32,060 bases of DNA from Thermosipho sp. (in: thermotogales) (lineage in GTDB: Bacteria > Thermotogota > Thermotogae > Thermotogales > Fervidobacteriaceae): positions 1 to 32,060 of the forward strand of contig JASKLO010000019.1 in assembly GCA_030153605.1 (NCBI GenBank), read 5' to 3'. Below the pieces are notes generated by a model. The model saw only the letters and a list, made by a program, of their open reading frames with translations. It did no database searches and was not told the DNA's origin. Below, piece after piece: positions 1-5,764 of this stretch; the first letter of the stretch is position 1; every line of letters begins with the position of its first letter. A program made the translations under genes and the position numbers.

Positions 1-125
1 TTTTTTATTTCGTTCCTTTTCTTGGGTTCAGTCCAATAGTTATATTTTATCACTTCCGGGGGTGTTTTTTATTTCGTTCCTTTTCTTGGGTTCAGTCCAT
101 TTTATTTTTCGGGGGTGTTTTTTGT
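1..125. repeat. Tandem direct repeats, origin uncertain
   Basis: A 35-bp unit ending in GGGTTCAGTCCA occurs identically at 1-35 and 65-99. Each copy is followed, after a short AT-rich spacer of different length, by CGGGGGTGTTTTTT (57-70 and 110-123), which starts the next unit; the third unit then diverges. The spacers are about 21 and 10 bp, too short and uneven for a CRISPR array. Read on the minus strand the repeat contains ATTGGACTGAACCC, which loosely resembles the ATTGGACAG near the insertion-sequence end at the right edge of the window. A decayed transposon end is therefore possible but unproven. The first copy touches the window edge, so more copies may lie outside. I see no gene in 100-243. 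Confidence 0.7.
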
Positions 126-243
126 TGTTTTACTTACTATATTTAGTGATAATTTCCAATAATCAAAACTAGAATCCCTTTTCTATAATCTAAAAATCTT
201 CCAAAACAATTTTCTTAAAAACAAATTTTTTATAATTCAAAGT

Positions 244-1506
244 TCATACGTAAGCATTTAAATCAAATAATCCATGCCCAGATAATGTGAAAACTATTAC
301 TTTTTCTTTTCTTTCTTTTTTTGCATTCAAAGCTTCCTTTATTGCTCCTGCTATTGCATGGGCAGATTCAGGAGCGGGTACTATACCCTCAAGTTTTGAA
401 AATAATTTCGCTGCCTTAAAGGTTTCCTCTTGTGAAAATGCTTGAGCTTCAATCAGATTATTTTTTAATAAAGCCGAAATTATTGGAGCAGCACCGTGAT
501 ATCTAAGTCCTCCTGCGTGTATTGAAGGTGGGACAAAGTCTTTACCAAGGGTATACATTTTAAGCATTGGAGTAAAACCTGCAGTATCACCAAAATCGTA
601 CCTGTATTCTCCTTTTGTTAATGTCGGACAACTTTCTGGTTCACATGCAATAAATCGTAGATTTTCGCCATCTAGCTTTTCTGGAATAAAAGGAAGAATT
701 GTTCCACCAAAATTTGAACCTCCGCCATGACATCCTATTATAATGTCTGGTTTTAGCTCAAGTTTTTCAAATTGCTTTTTCATTTCAAGGCCAATAATGG
801 TTTGATGAAGTAAAACATGATTTAAAACACTTCCAAGAGCGTATTTTGCGTTGTTTTTGTTTAACACTTCTTCCATAGCTTCACTTATTGCGATACCTAA
901 GCTTCCTGGATGATCTTCTGTATATTTTCTTCCAACTTTCGTATTCCTGCTTGGGGAAGGTGTTACGTTTCCTTCAAACAAATTTATTAGGTTCTTCCTT
1001 GTAGGTTTTTGAAGGTAACTTATTCTAACCATATATACGTTTACTTTTAAACCGTATTTTATTCCCGCATATGAAAGAGCACTTCCCCATTGGCCGGCAC
1101 CTGTTTCAGTATATAAAACTTCTGTACCAGAAATTTTATTAAAATATGCTTGAGCTAAAGCTGTATTTGTTTTGTGACTTCCTGTAGGACTAACGCCCTC
1201 ATATTTGTAATAAATTTTTGCAGGGGTTTCCAAAAATTCTTCTAAAAATTTTGCTCTGATTAAAGGAGTTGGTCTGTAAACAGCATATTCTTTTAAAATT
1301 TCTTCTGGAATATCAATATACCTATCAACATCGTTTGCCTCCTGTTCTAATAAAGGACCAGGAAAGATTTTTAAAAGTTTTTCAGGAGTAATAGGTTTCT
1401 GAGTTTCTGGATCAAGTGGCGGTTCTAAATTAAATGGTAAGTCAGGAAGAACATTATACCAACTTTTTGGCATCTCGTAATAATTCAAATGAACATATTC
1501 TCTCAT
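244..1506 (-). CDS. trpB2: Tryptophan synthase beta chain, TrpB2 type
   Basis: This PLP enzyme of about 420 residues should condense indole with L-serine (or O-phosphoserine) to give tryptophan. The PLP lysine lies in the conserved SPTGSHKTNTA stretch, followed by GAGQWGSALSYAG and the phosphate-binding GGGSNFGG. The long N-terminal region (YYNVLPDLP-like) and the TGSHKxN form are typical of the TrpB2 branch, which usually works without TrpA; no trpA or other trp gene is nearby. Two adjacent ATGs (1507-1509 and 1504-1506) follow AAAGGAGGAG; the second has the better spacing. A longer reading from 1548 would start inside a terminator hairpin and is rejected. The gene is monocistronic here and is preceded by a leader peptide and attenuator. 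TrpB2 enzymes may also scavenge indole or have another role. The family call is firm; the exact physiological role is inferred. Confidence 0.95.
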   Translation of the reverse strand: MREYVHLNYYEMPKSWYNVLPDLPFNLEPPLDPETQKPITPEKLLKIFPGPLLEQEANDVDRYIDIPEEILKEYAVYRPTPLIRAKFLEEFLETPAKIYYKYEGVSPTGSHKTNTALAQAYFNKISGTEVLYTETGAGQWGSALSYAGIKYGLKVNVYMVRISYLQKPTRKNLINLFEGNVTPSPSRNTKVGRKYTEDHPGSLGIAISEAMEEVLNKNNAKYALGSVLNHVLLHQTIIGLEMKKQFEKLELKPDIIIGCHGGGSNFGGTILPFIPEKLDGENLRFIACEPESCPTLTKGEYRYDFGDTAGFTPMLKMYTLGKDFVPPSIHAGGLRYHGAAPIISALLKNNLIEAQAFSQEETFKAAKLFSKLEGIVPAPESAHAIAGAIKEALNAKKERKEKVIVFTLSGHGLFDLNAYV

Positions 1507-1532
1507 CATATCTCCTCCTTTTTTATATAAAT

Positions 1533-1562
1533 AAAAAAAGCCGGGCATTAAACCTGCCCGGC
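1533..1562 (-). terminator. Intrinsic terminator in the trpB2 leader (attenuator arm 3:4)
   Basis: On the minus strand GCCGGGC (1562-1556), a nine-base loop and GCCCGGC (1546-1540) are followed at once by seven U (1539-1533). This is a textbook intrinsic terminator, but it sits 30 bp before the trpB2 start codon and downstream of its promoter. Its natural role is therefore conditional termination. The first three bases of the stem (1562-1560) are shared with the competing antiterminator helix. Confidence 0.92.
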
Positions 1563-1629
1563 AATTGTCCTAATAATAAATAACTCACCACGACAAAAGT
1601 GGCGGACAATTGCCCTTTTTCCACCACCA
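1560..1629 (-). promoter_or_regulatory. Tryptophan attenuator: alternative RNA helices of the leader
   Basis: Three mutually exclusive pairings can be drawn in the leader RNA (minus strand). First, UGGUGG within the Trp codons (1626-1621) pairs with CCGCCA (1605-1600), with one U-G pair. Second, GGCAAUUGUCC (1614-1604) pairs perfectly over 11 bp with GGACAAUUGCC (1570-1560); this is the antiterminator. Third, the terminator stem starts at 1562 and overlaps that helix. A ribosome stalled at the first Trp codon would hide the first pairing and leave the antiterminator free. A ribosome reaching the stop codon at 1585 would cover 1614-1604 and allow termination. This matches the 1:2 / 2:3 / 3:4 logic of enterobacterial trp attenuation. 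The pairing is seen in the sequence; the regulation is inferred. Confidence 0.85.
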
Positions 1630-1695
1630 AACAAATTCATTATTAAAATTGATATTAAAAACCCTCATTTTTTCGGTTGTTAACTTTTCGTTCAA
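1585..1695 (-). CDS. trpL: Trp leader peptide (36 aa, WWW)
   Basis: This short reading frame starts with TTG (1695-1693), 6-7 bases after a good ribosome site (AGAGGTGA), and ends with TGA at 1587-1585. Residues 22-28 read VWWWKKG: three successive TGG codons at 1629-1621, plus a fourth Trp as the last codon before the stop. Four tryptophans in 36 residues, placed directly ahead of an antiterminator/terminator pair and a tryptophan-synthesis gene, are the signature of a translation-sensing leader peptide. An internal ATG (1668-1666) is a weaker alternative start because it lacks a ribosome site. It is too short to be called by usual gene finders. I am confident of its role from its layout, not from homology. 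Confidence 0.88.
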   Translation of the reverse strand: MNEKLTTEKMRVFNINFNNEFVWWWKKGNCPPLLSW

Positions 1696-1716
1696 TTTTT
1701 TCACCTCTTATTAAGA

Positions 1717-1745
1717 ATTATAAATTTAAATTTAATTTTTGTCAA
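1717..1745 (-). promoter_or_regulatory. Consensus sigma70-type promoter of trpL-trpB2
   Basis: On the minus strand TTGACA (1745-1740) and TATAAT (1722-1717) are separated by exactly 17 bp, matching the consensus at every position. Transcription should begin near 1711-1709, only a few bases before the ribosome site of the leader peptide. The promoter itself looks constitutive, so control would rest on the attenuator. Confidence 0.9.
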
Positions 1746-1763
1746 CTATTTTTAATGTATAAT

Positions 1764-1787
1764 ATTTTGTATACTGGGATACAAAAT
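1764..1787. promoter_or_regulatory. 24-bp palindrome, possible Crp/Fnr-family site
   Basis: ATTTTGTAT (1764-1772) and ATACAAAAT (1779-1787) form a perfect inverted repeat with a 6-bp centre, the geometry of a Crp-type operator. Its centre (1775.5) lies 41.5 bp upstream of the start expected from the -10 box at 1805-1810, where class II Crp activators bind. A further half-site-like TTTTTGTATAC lies at 1810-1820. The second gene of the operon encodes a Crp/Fnr-type protein, making autoregulation plausible. The site is also about 65 bp upstream of the predicted trpB2 transcript start. Confidence 0.55.
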
Positions 1788-1804
1788 TTTGTCAAAATTT
1801 TTTA

Positions 1805-1810
1805 TATAAT
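1805..1810 (+). promoter_or_regulatory. -10 box of the pcp operon, no good -35
   Basis: TATAAT lies 32 bp before the pcp start codon. The region 17 bp upstream (near 1782-1787) is CAAAAT, not a recognisable -35 box, and it overlaps the palindrome at 1764-1787. This is the pattern of an activator-dependent promoter. A second TATAAT at 1758-1763 is a weaker candidate. Confidence 0.5.
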
Positions 1811-1842
1811 TTTTGTATACAGCATAAGTGGAGGTAGGATAT

Positions 1843-2460
1843 ATGAAAACACTAATAACTGGTTTTGAACCTTTTGGTGGGGAAGTTGTAAACCCTTCTT
1901 TTGAAGCTGTCAAACTAATTCCAGATTCTATTGATAATGTACAAATCGTTAAAGCATCAATACCCACGGTATTTAGAAAAAGCATTGAAATTCTTGATAA
2001 ACTAATTAGAGAAGAAAAACCCAATGTTGTTATCTGTGTAGGACAAGCGGGAGGAAGAGCAGAGATAACAATTGAAAGAGTAGCCATAAATATCGATGAC
2101 GCAAATAATCCAGACAACGAAGGAAATACTCCTAAAGATGAAGTTATTTTTGAAGATGGTGAAAACGCCTATTTTTCTAATTTACCGATCAAAAAAATGG
2201 TTGAAGAAATCAGAAATTGCAAAATTCCTGCTTCAATTTCAAATTCTGCCGGTACATACGTATGTAATCATCTAATGTATGGGCTTCTTTATCTTATAAA
2301 CAAAAAATACAAAAATATAAAGGGTGGTTTTATTCACGTCCCATATCTACCTCAACAGGTTTTAAATAAGAGGAATGTTCCCAGCATGTCTTTAGAAAAT
2401 ATTGTTCAAGCTTTAGTTTGCTCTATAAAAGCAATAATTAAAGAATATATTAATGAATAA
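1843..2460 (+). CDS. pcp: Pyroglutamyl-peptidase I (pyrrolidone-carboxylate peptidase)
   Basis: This is a cytoplasmic cysteine peptidase of family C15, 205 residues, the usual size. It removes N-terminal pyroglutamate from peptides. The family opening TGFEPFGG is at residues 6-13. The catalytic triad is visible as Glu78 in the ITIERVAIN stretch, Cys141 in [13 protein letters not shown] and His165 in [10 protein letters not shown]. The ATG at 1843 follows GTGGAGGTAGG; an in-frame GTG at 1828 lies inside that ribosome site and is rejected. It is the first gene of a plus-strand operon, and the next gene begins 17 bp later. The partners (transglutaminase-like protein and dipeptide epimerase) point to peptide or murein-peptide breakdown. 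Confidence 0.96.
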   Translation: MKTLITGFEPFGGEVVNPSFEAVKLIPDSIDNVQIVKASIPTVFRKSIEILDKLIREEKPNVVICVGQAGGRAEITIERVAINIDDANNPDNEGNTPKDEVIFEDGENAYFSNLPIKKMVEEIRNCKIPASISNSAGTYVCNHLMYGLLYLINKKYKNIKGGFIHVPYLPQQVLNKRNVPSMSLENIVQALVCSIKAIIKEYINE

Positions 2461-2477
2461 TTTTGGGAGCTTTTAAA

Positions 2478-3161
2478 ATGGAAATTTTTTCTTATGAATC
2501 TATTTTTGACAAAGAAAAACAAAATGAATTAAGAAAAATTTTTCTTTCTCTTGCAAAAAAAGGTAAAAAAATTGAAGTTGATAAAAATTCTGAAATAGAA
2601 CTTCCTAATGAATCTTCTATTGCAATTGTTATTGAGGGAAAACTCAAACAATCACTTATTAACAAAGAAGGGTTAGAAAAGGTACTATTTTATCTTCAAC
2701 CTGGTGAGATATTTGGTGAAGTTGATTATTTTGGAGAAACCAAATTCAGTGCTATTACAATTGCTTTAGAAAATTCTAAACTTTCTATTCTTGAAAAAAA
2801 CATATTAGAAGAGCAATTATCCAAAAAACCTATTCTTTACCGTTATTTTATGAAAAGCATTATTAGAAAACTTAGAATCATTGAATTCCAAATGCTGAAT
2901 ATGGCCTTTAATGATTCAATTGGTAGAATTTCAAATACATTACTCAGACTCGCTGCTCAACAAGGAATTAAAAATGACGACAAAGTTATTATTAATTTTC
3001 CCTTAACTCACCAGGAATTAGCAAATATAATTGGATGTTCTCGTATAACTGTCACAAGAACTCTCAAAGATTTAACTTCAAAAGGAATAATTTCAGTAAA
3101 GCACAAAAAAATAATAATAAACAATATAAAAGAACTTGAAAAACTTGATAAATCATTTTGA
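2478..3161 (+). CDS. Crp/Fnr-family transcription regulator
   Basis: The protein has 227 residues, the typical size of the family. The N-terminal half is a cyclic-nucleotide-binding-type beta-roll, including the turn motif LQPGEIFGEVDYFGE. A long helix follows, then a C-terminal winged helix-turn-helix (LTHQELANIIGCSRITVTRTL, about residues 170-192). The canonical cAMP-contact pattern is not obvious and no Fnr-type cysteine cluster is seen, so the effector is unknown. The ATG at 2478 follows GGGAG; an in-frame TTG at 2463 is less likely. The gene sits between pcp and the transglutaminase-like gene, and a fitting palindrome lies upstream of pcp. It may control this operon. Confidence 0.9.
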   Translation: MEIFSYESIFDKEKQNELRKIFLSLAKKGKKIEVDKNSEIELPNESSIAIVIEGKLKQSLINKEGLEKVLFYLQPGEIFGEVDYFGETKFSAITIALENSKLSILEKNILEEQLSKKPILYRYFMKSIIRKLRIIEFQMLNMAFNDSIGRISNTLLRLAAQQGIKNDDKVIINFPLTHQELANIIGCSRITVTRTLKDLTSKGIISVKHKKIIINNIKELEKLDKSF

Positions 3162-3179
3162 AGAATAGGAGGGGAAAAC

Positions 3180-4499
3180 ATGAAATTTTTGACAACACCA
3201 TTACCAAAGGATATTGAAAAACTAATAAATCTTGGTATGTTCAAACAGGCTAAAGAGAATATTGTAAAAAGATTTAAAAAACCTATTCCAGAATCATTGA
3301 AAAAAAGATTAAAGTTCGAAATCTTTAGATTAGAACTTCTAGAAAAAACCTATCCTTATTCCGAGAAAGAAGCTTTTGAACTTTTTAAAAAGCTGTTTAA
3401 AAACGCAAAAAAAGCAGAATTTGAAAAGCTACTAGAAGAGGGATACATTGATTTTAGATATATTAACGGAGAAAAAAGATTCCAGGAAAGATTTCACTAC
3501 AATATAGGTTTTACATTAAACGAATACAAAGAAAGACAAAGAGAAGATAAAGGTAGAACTAATCTTAGAAAATTAACTAATGAAGCAATAGAAAGATTAT
3601 TAGAAACCAAACAAGAAAAAAGTTATTCAGTTCAAGCTAAAATTTCAATTAAAAGAAAAAATCCAAAAAACGAAGATGTTTCGGTCTGGCTTCCTGTACC
3701 ATTTGAAAAATTTCAGCAAACTTCTGTAAAAATAATAAATGCAAGCCATGATTATATTTTATCTTCTCCTAAAACTTTACAAAGAACAGTACACATGAAA
3801 GGAAAAGATACAGAAACTTTTTGGGTGGAATTTAGTTACATTGTCTCAGAATGGATTGGAGAAAACTCAAAGTATAAGTACAAACCAACAAAAGATGATT
3901 TATCTGAAAAATCACCTCATGTTTTATTCAAGCCTTATTTAAAAGAAGTTCTTCAAAAAATACTGAAAGACAAAAACCCAGAAAATGATTATGAAGTAGC
4001 AAAAAGCATATATGATTATCTCACCAAAAATGTTTATTATTCCTATGTTCTTCCATACGCACTATATGACAACATTCCTGAATACGTTACAACAGTATTT
4101 AGAGGAGATTGTGGATTTTACGCAATTACATTCATAACGCTATGTAGACTAGCAGGTATTCCTGCAAAATGGCAGTCTGGGTGGTTTGCAACACCATTGG
4201 GTGCTTCTCCACATGATTGGGCATTAGTATATCTTAAAGATTTTGGTTGGGTCCCAGCTGATTTATCTTTTGGGGGTAGTAGAAGGGATAACGAAGAAAT
4301 GAGAATGTTTTACTTTGGCAACTTAGATGGATTTAGAATGTTTGCAAATCTTGATTTTCAAGCTGATTTTTCTCCAAAGAAAAAATATTTCAGAAATGAT
4401 CCATATGATAACCAGGTTGGTGAAATGGAAAGTAAAGAGGGTTATATTTTAGACACAGAATCAGAAATTGAAATCTTGTCTTTTAAAGAAATTAAGTAA
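3180..4499 (+). CDS. Transglutaminase-like protein (probable peptidase-type fold)
   Basis: This 439-residue protein has no signal peptide. Residues 1-145 are mostly charged and helical. Residues about 148-230 look like the beta-sandwich often found before bacterial transglutaminase cores. Residues about 260-370 form the core, with the papain-like triad Cys311 (RGDCGFYA), His346 (SPHDWA) and Asp361 (VPADLSF). Bacterial proteins with this core are usually proteases or amidases rather than cross-linkers. The start follows AGGAGGGGAAAAC. It lies 18 bp after the regulator and 15 bp before the epimerase. Acting on peptides in the same pathway as Pcp and the epimerase is inferred. The substrate is unknown. 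Confidence 0.85.
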   Translation: MKFLTTPLPKDIEKLINLGMFKQAKENIVKRFKKPIPESLKKRLKFEIFRLELLEKTYPYSEKEAFELFKKLFKNAKKAEFEKLLEEGYIDFRYINGEKRFQERFHYNIGFTLNEYKERQREDKGRTNLRKLTNEAIERLLETKQEKSYSVQAKISIKRKNPKNEDVSVWLPVPFEKFQQTSVKIINASHDYILSSPKTLQRTVHMKGKDTETFWVEFSYIVSEWIGENSKYKYKPTKDDLSEKSPHVLFKPYLKEVLQKILKDKNPENDYEVAKSIYDYLTKNVYYSYVLPYALYDNIPEYVTTVFRGDCGFYAITFITLCRLAGIPAKWQSGWFATPLGASPHDWALVYLKDFGWVPADLSFGGSRRDNEEMRMFYFGNLDGFRMFANLDFQADFSPKKKYFRNDPYDNQVGEMESKEGYILDTESEIEILSFKEIK

Positions 4500-4514
4500 A
4501 GGAGGAAATCAAAT

Positions 4515-5546
4515 ATGGGTAAAATAAAGTCCGTAAAATTTAAATTAAATGTTTTTGAATATGAAAAACCGTTCCATATAACTAACAGTATTTCATCTCA
4601 AACAAGAAATATTGAAGTTTGTATTGAACTAGAAAATGGAATTTTAGGTTTTGGAGAAGCTTCTCCTTCTTTTAGAGTAAATGGAGAAAAGGTTGAAACT
4701 TTACTTGCTCTTGAACCCGTAGTAAATGAAATGATTAAAGGTTTTGATGTTAAAAATTATAGACAGATTTTTGATATTACAGACAAATTATTTGCTTTTC
4801 CAAGTATTAAAGCAGCAGTTCAATATGCAGTGTTAGATGCTTTGTCTGAAGAAATTGACCTACCAGTTTATAAAATCCTTGGGGGTTCAAAAGAAAAAAT
4901 AGAAACAGACAAAACGGTTTCTATTGGTACTTTAGAGGAAAGAGTTAATGATGCAACAAAAATTTTTGAAGAAGGTTTTAGAATTATAAAAATAAAAGTT
5001 GGAGAAAATCTTAAAGAAGATATAGAGGCTATGGAAAAAATATATGAAAAAACAAAGGGAGCAAAATATATTGTTGATGCAAACATGGGATACACTCCTA
5101 AAGAAGCAGTAACTTTTGTAAATGAACTATACAAAAAAGGAATAGATATCAGTATTTTCGAACAACCTGTAAAAATGCATGATATTGAAGGATTAAAATT
5201 TGTTAGATTTCACTCCCCATTTCCAGTAGGAGCAGATGAAAGCGCAAAGACAAAATACGATGTTATGAGATTAATAAAGGAAGAAGCAGTTGATTATGTA
5301 AACATTAAACTCATGAAAAGTGGAATTTCTGATGCACTAGCAATAGTCGAAATGGTTAAAGCAGCTAATTTGCACTTGATGATTGGATGTATGGGAGAAT
5401 CAAGTCTTGGAATCAATCAAAGCGTGCATTTTGCTCTTGGAACAGGTGCTTTTGATTTTCATGATCTTGATAGTGCTTTAATGATAAAGGAAGAAAAATT
5501 TAGAGGAAAATACAAAACAGAAATCCCCTATCACATAGGTATTTAA
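4515..5546 (+). CDS. Dipeptide epimerase (L-Ala-D/L-Glu type), enolase superfamily
   Basis: The 343-residue enzyme belongs to the muconate-lactonizing subgroup of the enolase superfamily. The capping domain (1-125) is followed by a TIM barrel with the expected residues: KIK at Lys159/Lys161, metal ligands Asp188 (VDAN), Glu216 (FEQP) and Asp241 (GADES), and the second catalytic Lys265 (NIKLMKSG). A DLD motif at 317-319 near the C-terminus is typical of dipeptide epimerases. These enzymes invert the second residue of dipeptides such as L-Ala-D-Glu from murein; the homologue in Thermotoga maritima is characterised. The start follows AAAGGAGG. It is the last gene of the operon, followed by a strong terminator. 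The exact dipeptide preference cannot be read from the sequence. Confidence 0.92.
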   Translation: MGKIKSVKFKLNVFEYEKPFHITNSISSQTRNIEVCIELENGILGFGEASPSFRVNGEKVETLLALEPVVNEMIKGFDVKNYRQIFDITDKLFAFPSIKAAVQYAVLDALSEEIDLPVYKILGGSKEKIETDKTVSIGTLEERVNDATKIFEEGFRIIKIKVGENLKEDIEAMEKIYEKTKGAKYIVDANMGYTPKEAVTFVNELYKKGIDISIFEQPVKMHDIEGLKFVRFHSPFPVGADESAKTKYDVMRLIKEEAVDYVNIKLMKSGISDALAIVEMVKAANLHLMIGCMGESSLGINQSVHFALGTGAFDFHDLDSALMIKEEKFRGKYKTEIPYHIGI

Positions 5547-5560
5547 TACTATTAAAATAA

Positions 5561-5592
5561 GAACCCATCTCAGAAGAGATGGGTTCTTTAAA
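5561..5592 (+). terminator. Intrinsic terminator of the pcp-epimerase operon
   Basis: GAACCCATCTC (5561-5571), loop AGAA, and GAGATGGGTTC (5576-5586) form an 11-bp perfect stem followed by a T-rich stretch (TTTAAATATTTTTT). It lies 14 bp after the epimerase stop. The opposite strand is also followed by a T-rich run, so it may stop transcripts coming from the minus-strand glycan operon too. Confidence 0.9.
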
Positions 5593-5757
5593 TATTTTTT
5601 GATTTTCTTGAACTTCGCTAAGATATCCTTGAATGTACATAACTTTTTTCACAACCACTTGTAAAATCACCTGGATAAAATACTACAACTATTTTTTGCC
5701 TATCAAAGAAGAAAGTTTAACTTTTTAGTGTTCACAAGGATAAAATCAATATACATA
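5585..5757 (-). pseudogene. Remnant of a peroxiredoxin gene, frameshifted
   Basis: Between the terminator and the GH3 stop codon the minus strand encodes peroxiredoxin-like pieces in different frames. They are FILVNTKK (about 5743-5720), then VKLSSLIGKKIVVVF and FYPGDFTSGCEK (5721-5645) with the peroxidatic-type Cys, then LCTFKDILAKFKK (5642-5604). The pieces join in the order expected for an AhpC/Bcp-type protein (beta strand, PGDFT..C loop, helix). One shift lies before VKLSS, with a stop codon at 5727-5725. Another lies in the A-run at 5649-5644. There is no complete start and no C-terminal half. It therefore looks like a dead gene fragment. Two sequencing errors alone could not restore a full-length gene, because the rest is missing. 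Confidence 0.75.
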
Positions 5758-5764
5758 TTTCTTT

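Noticed and set aside
1-125. CRISPR array
   Set aside because: Only two full repeats; spacers of about 21 and 10 bp are too short and uneven, and no cas gene is in the window.
1507-1548. Longer trpB2 start at 1548 (MPGFFYLYKKGG...)
   Set aside because: The extra codons are the 3' arm of the terminator and its U-run plus the ribosome site; the real start follows GGAGG at 1509/1506.
1533-1710. T-box riboswitch upstream of trpB2
   Set aside because: The leader shows no T-box sequence (AGGGTGGNACCGCG-like) or specifier stem; the Trp-codon leader peptide explains the structure better.
1677-1868. Plus-strand 63-codon frame
   Set aside because: It overlaps the trpL promoter and leader, has low-complexity composition and no ribosome site; pcp uses another frame.
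1752-2117. Minus-strand 121-codon frame over pcp
   Set aside because: It is a shadow of pcp, whose catalytic residues are all present on the plus strand.
5547-5764. Small intact gene in the gap after the epimerase
   Set aside because: The coding signal is split over three frames with a stop; it is better explained as a peroxiredoxin remnant.
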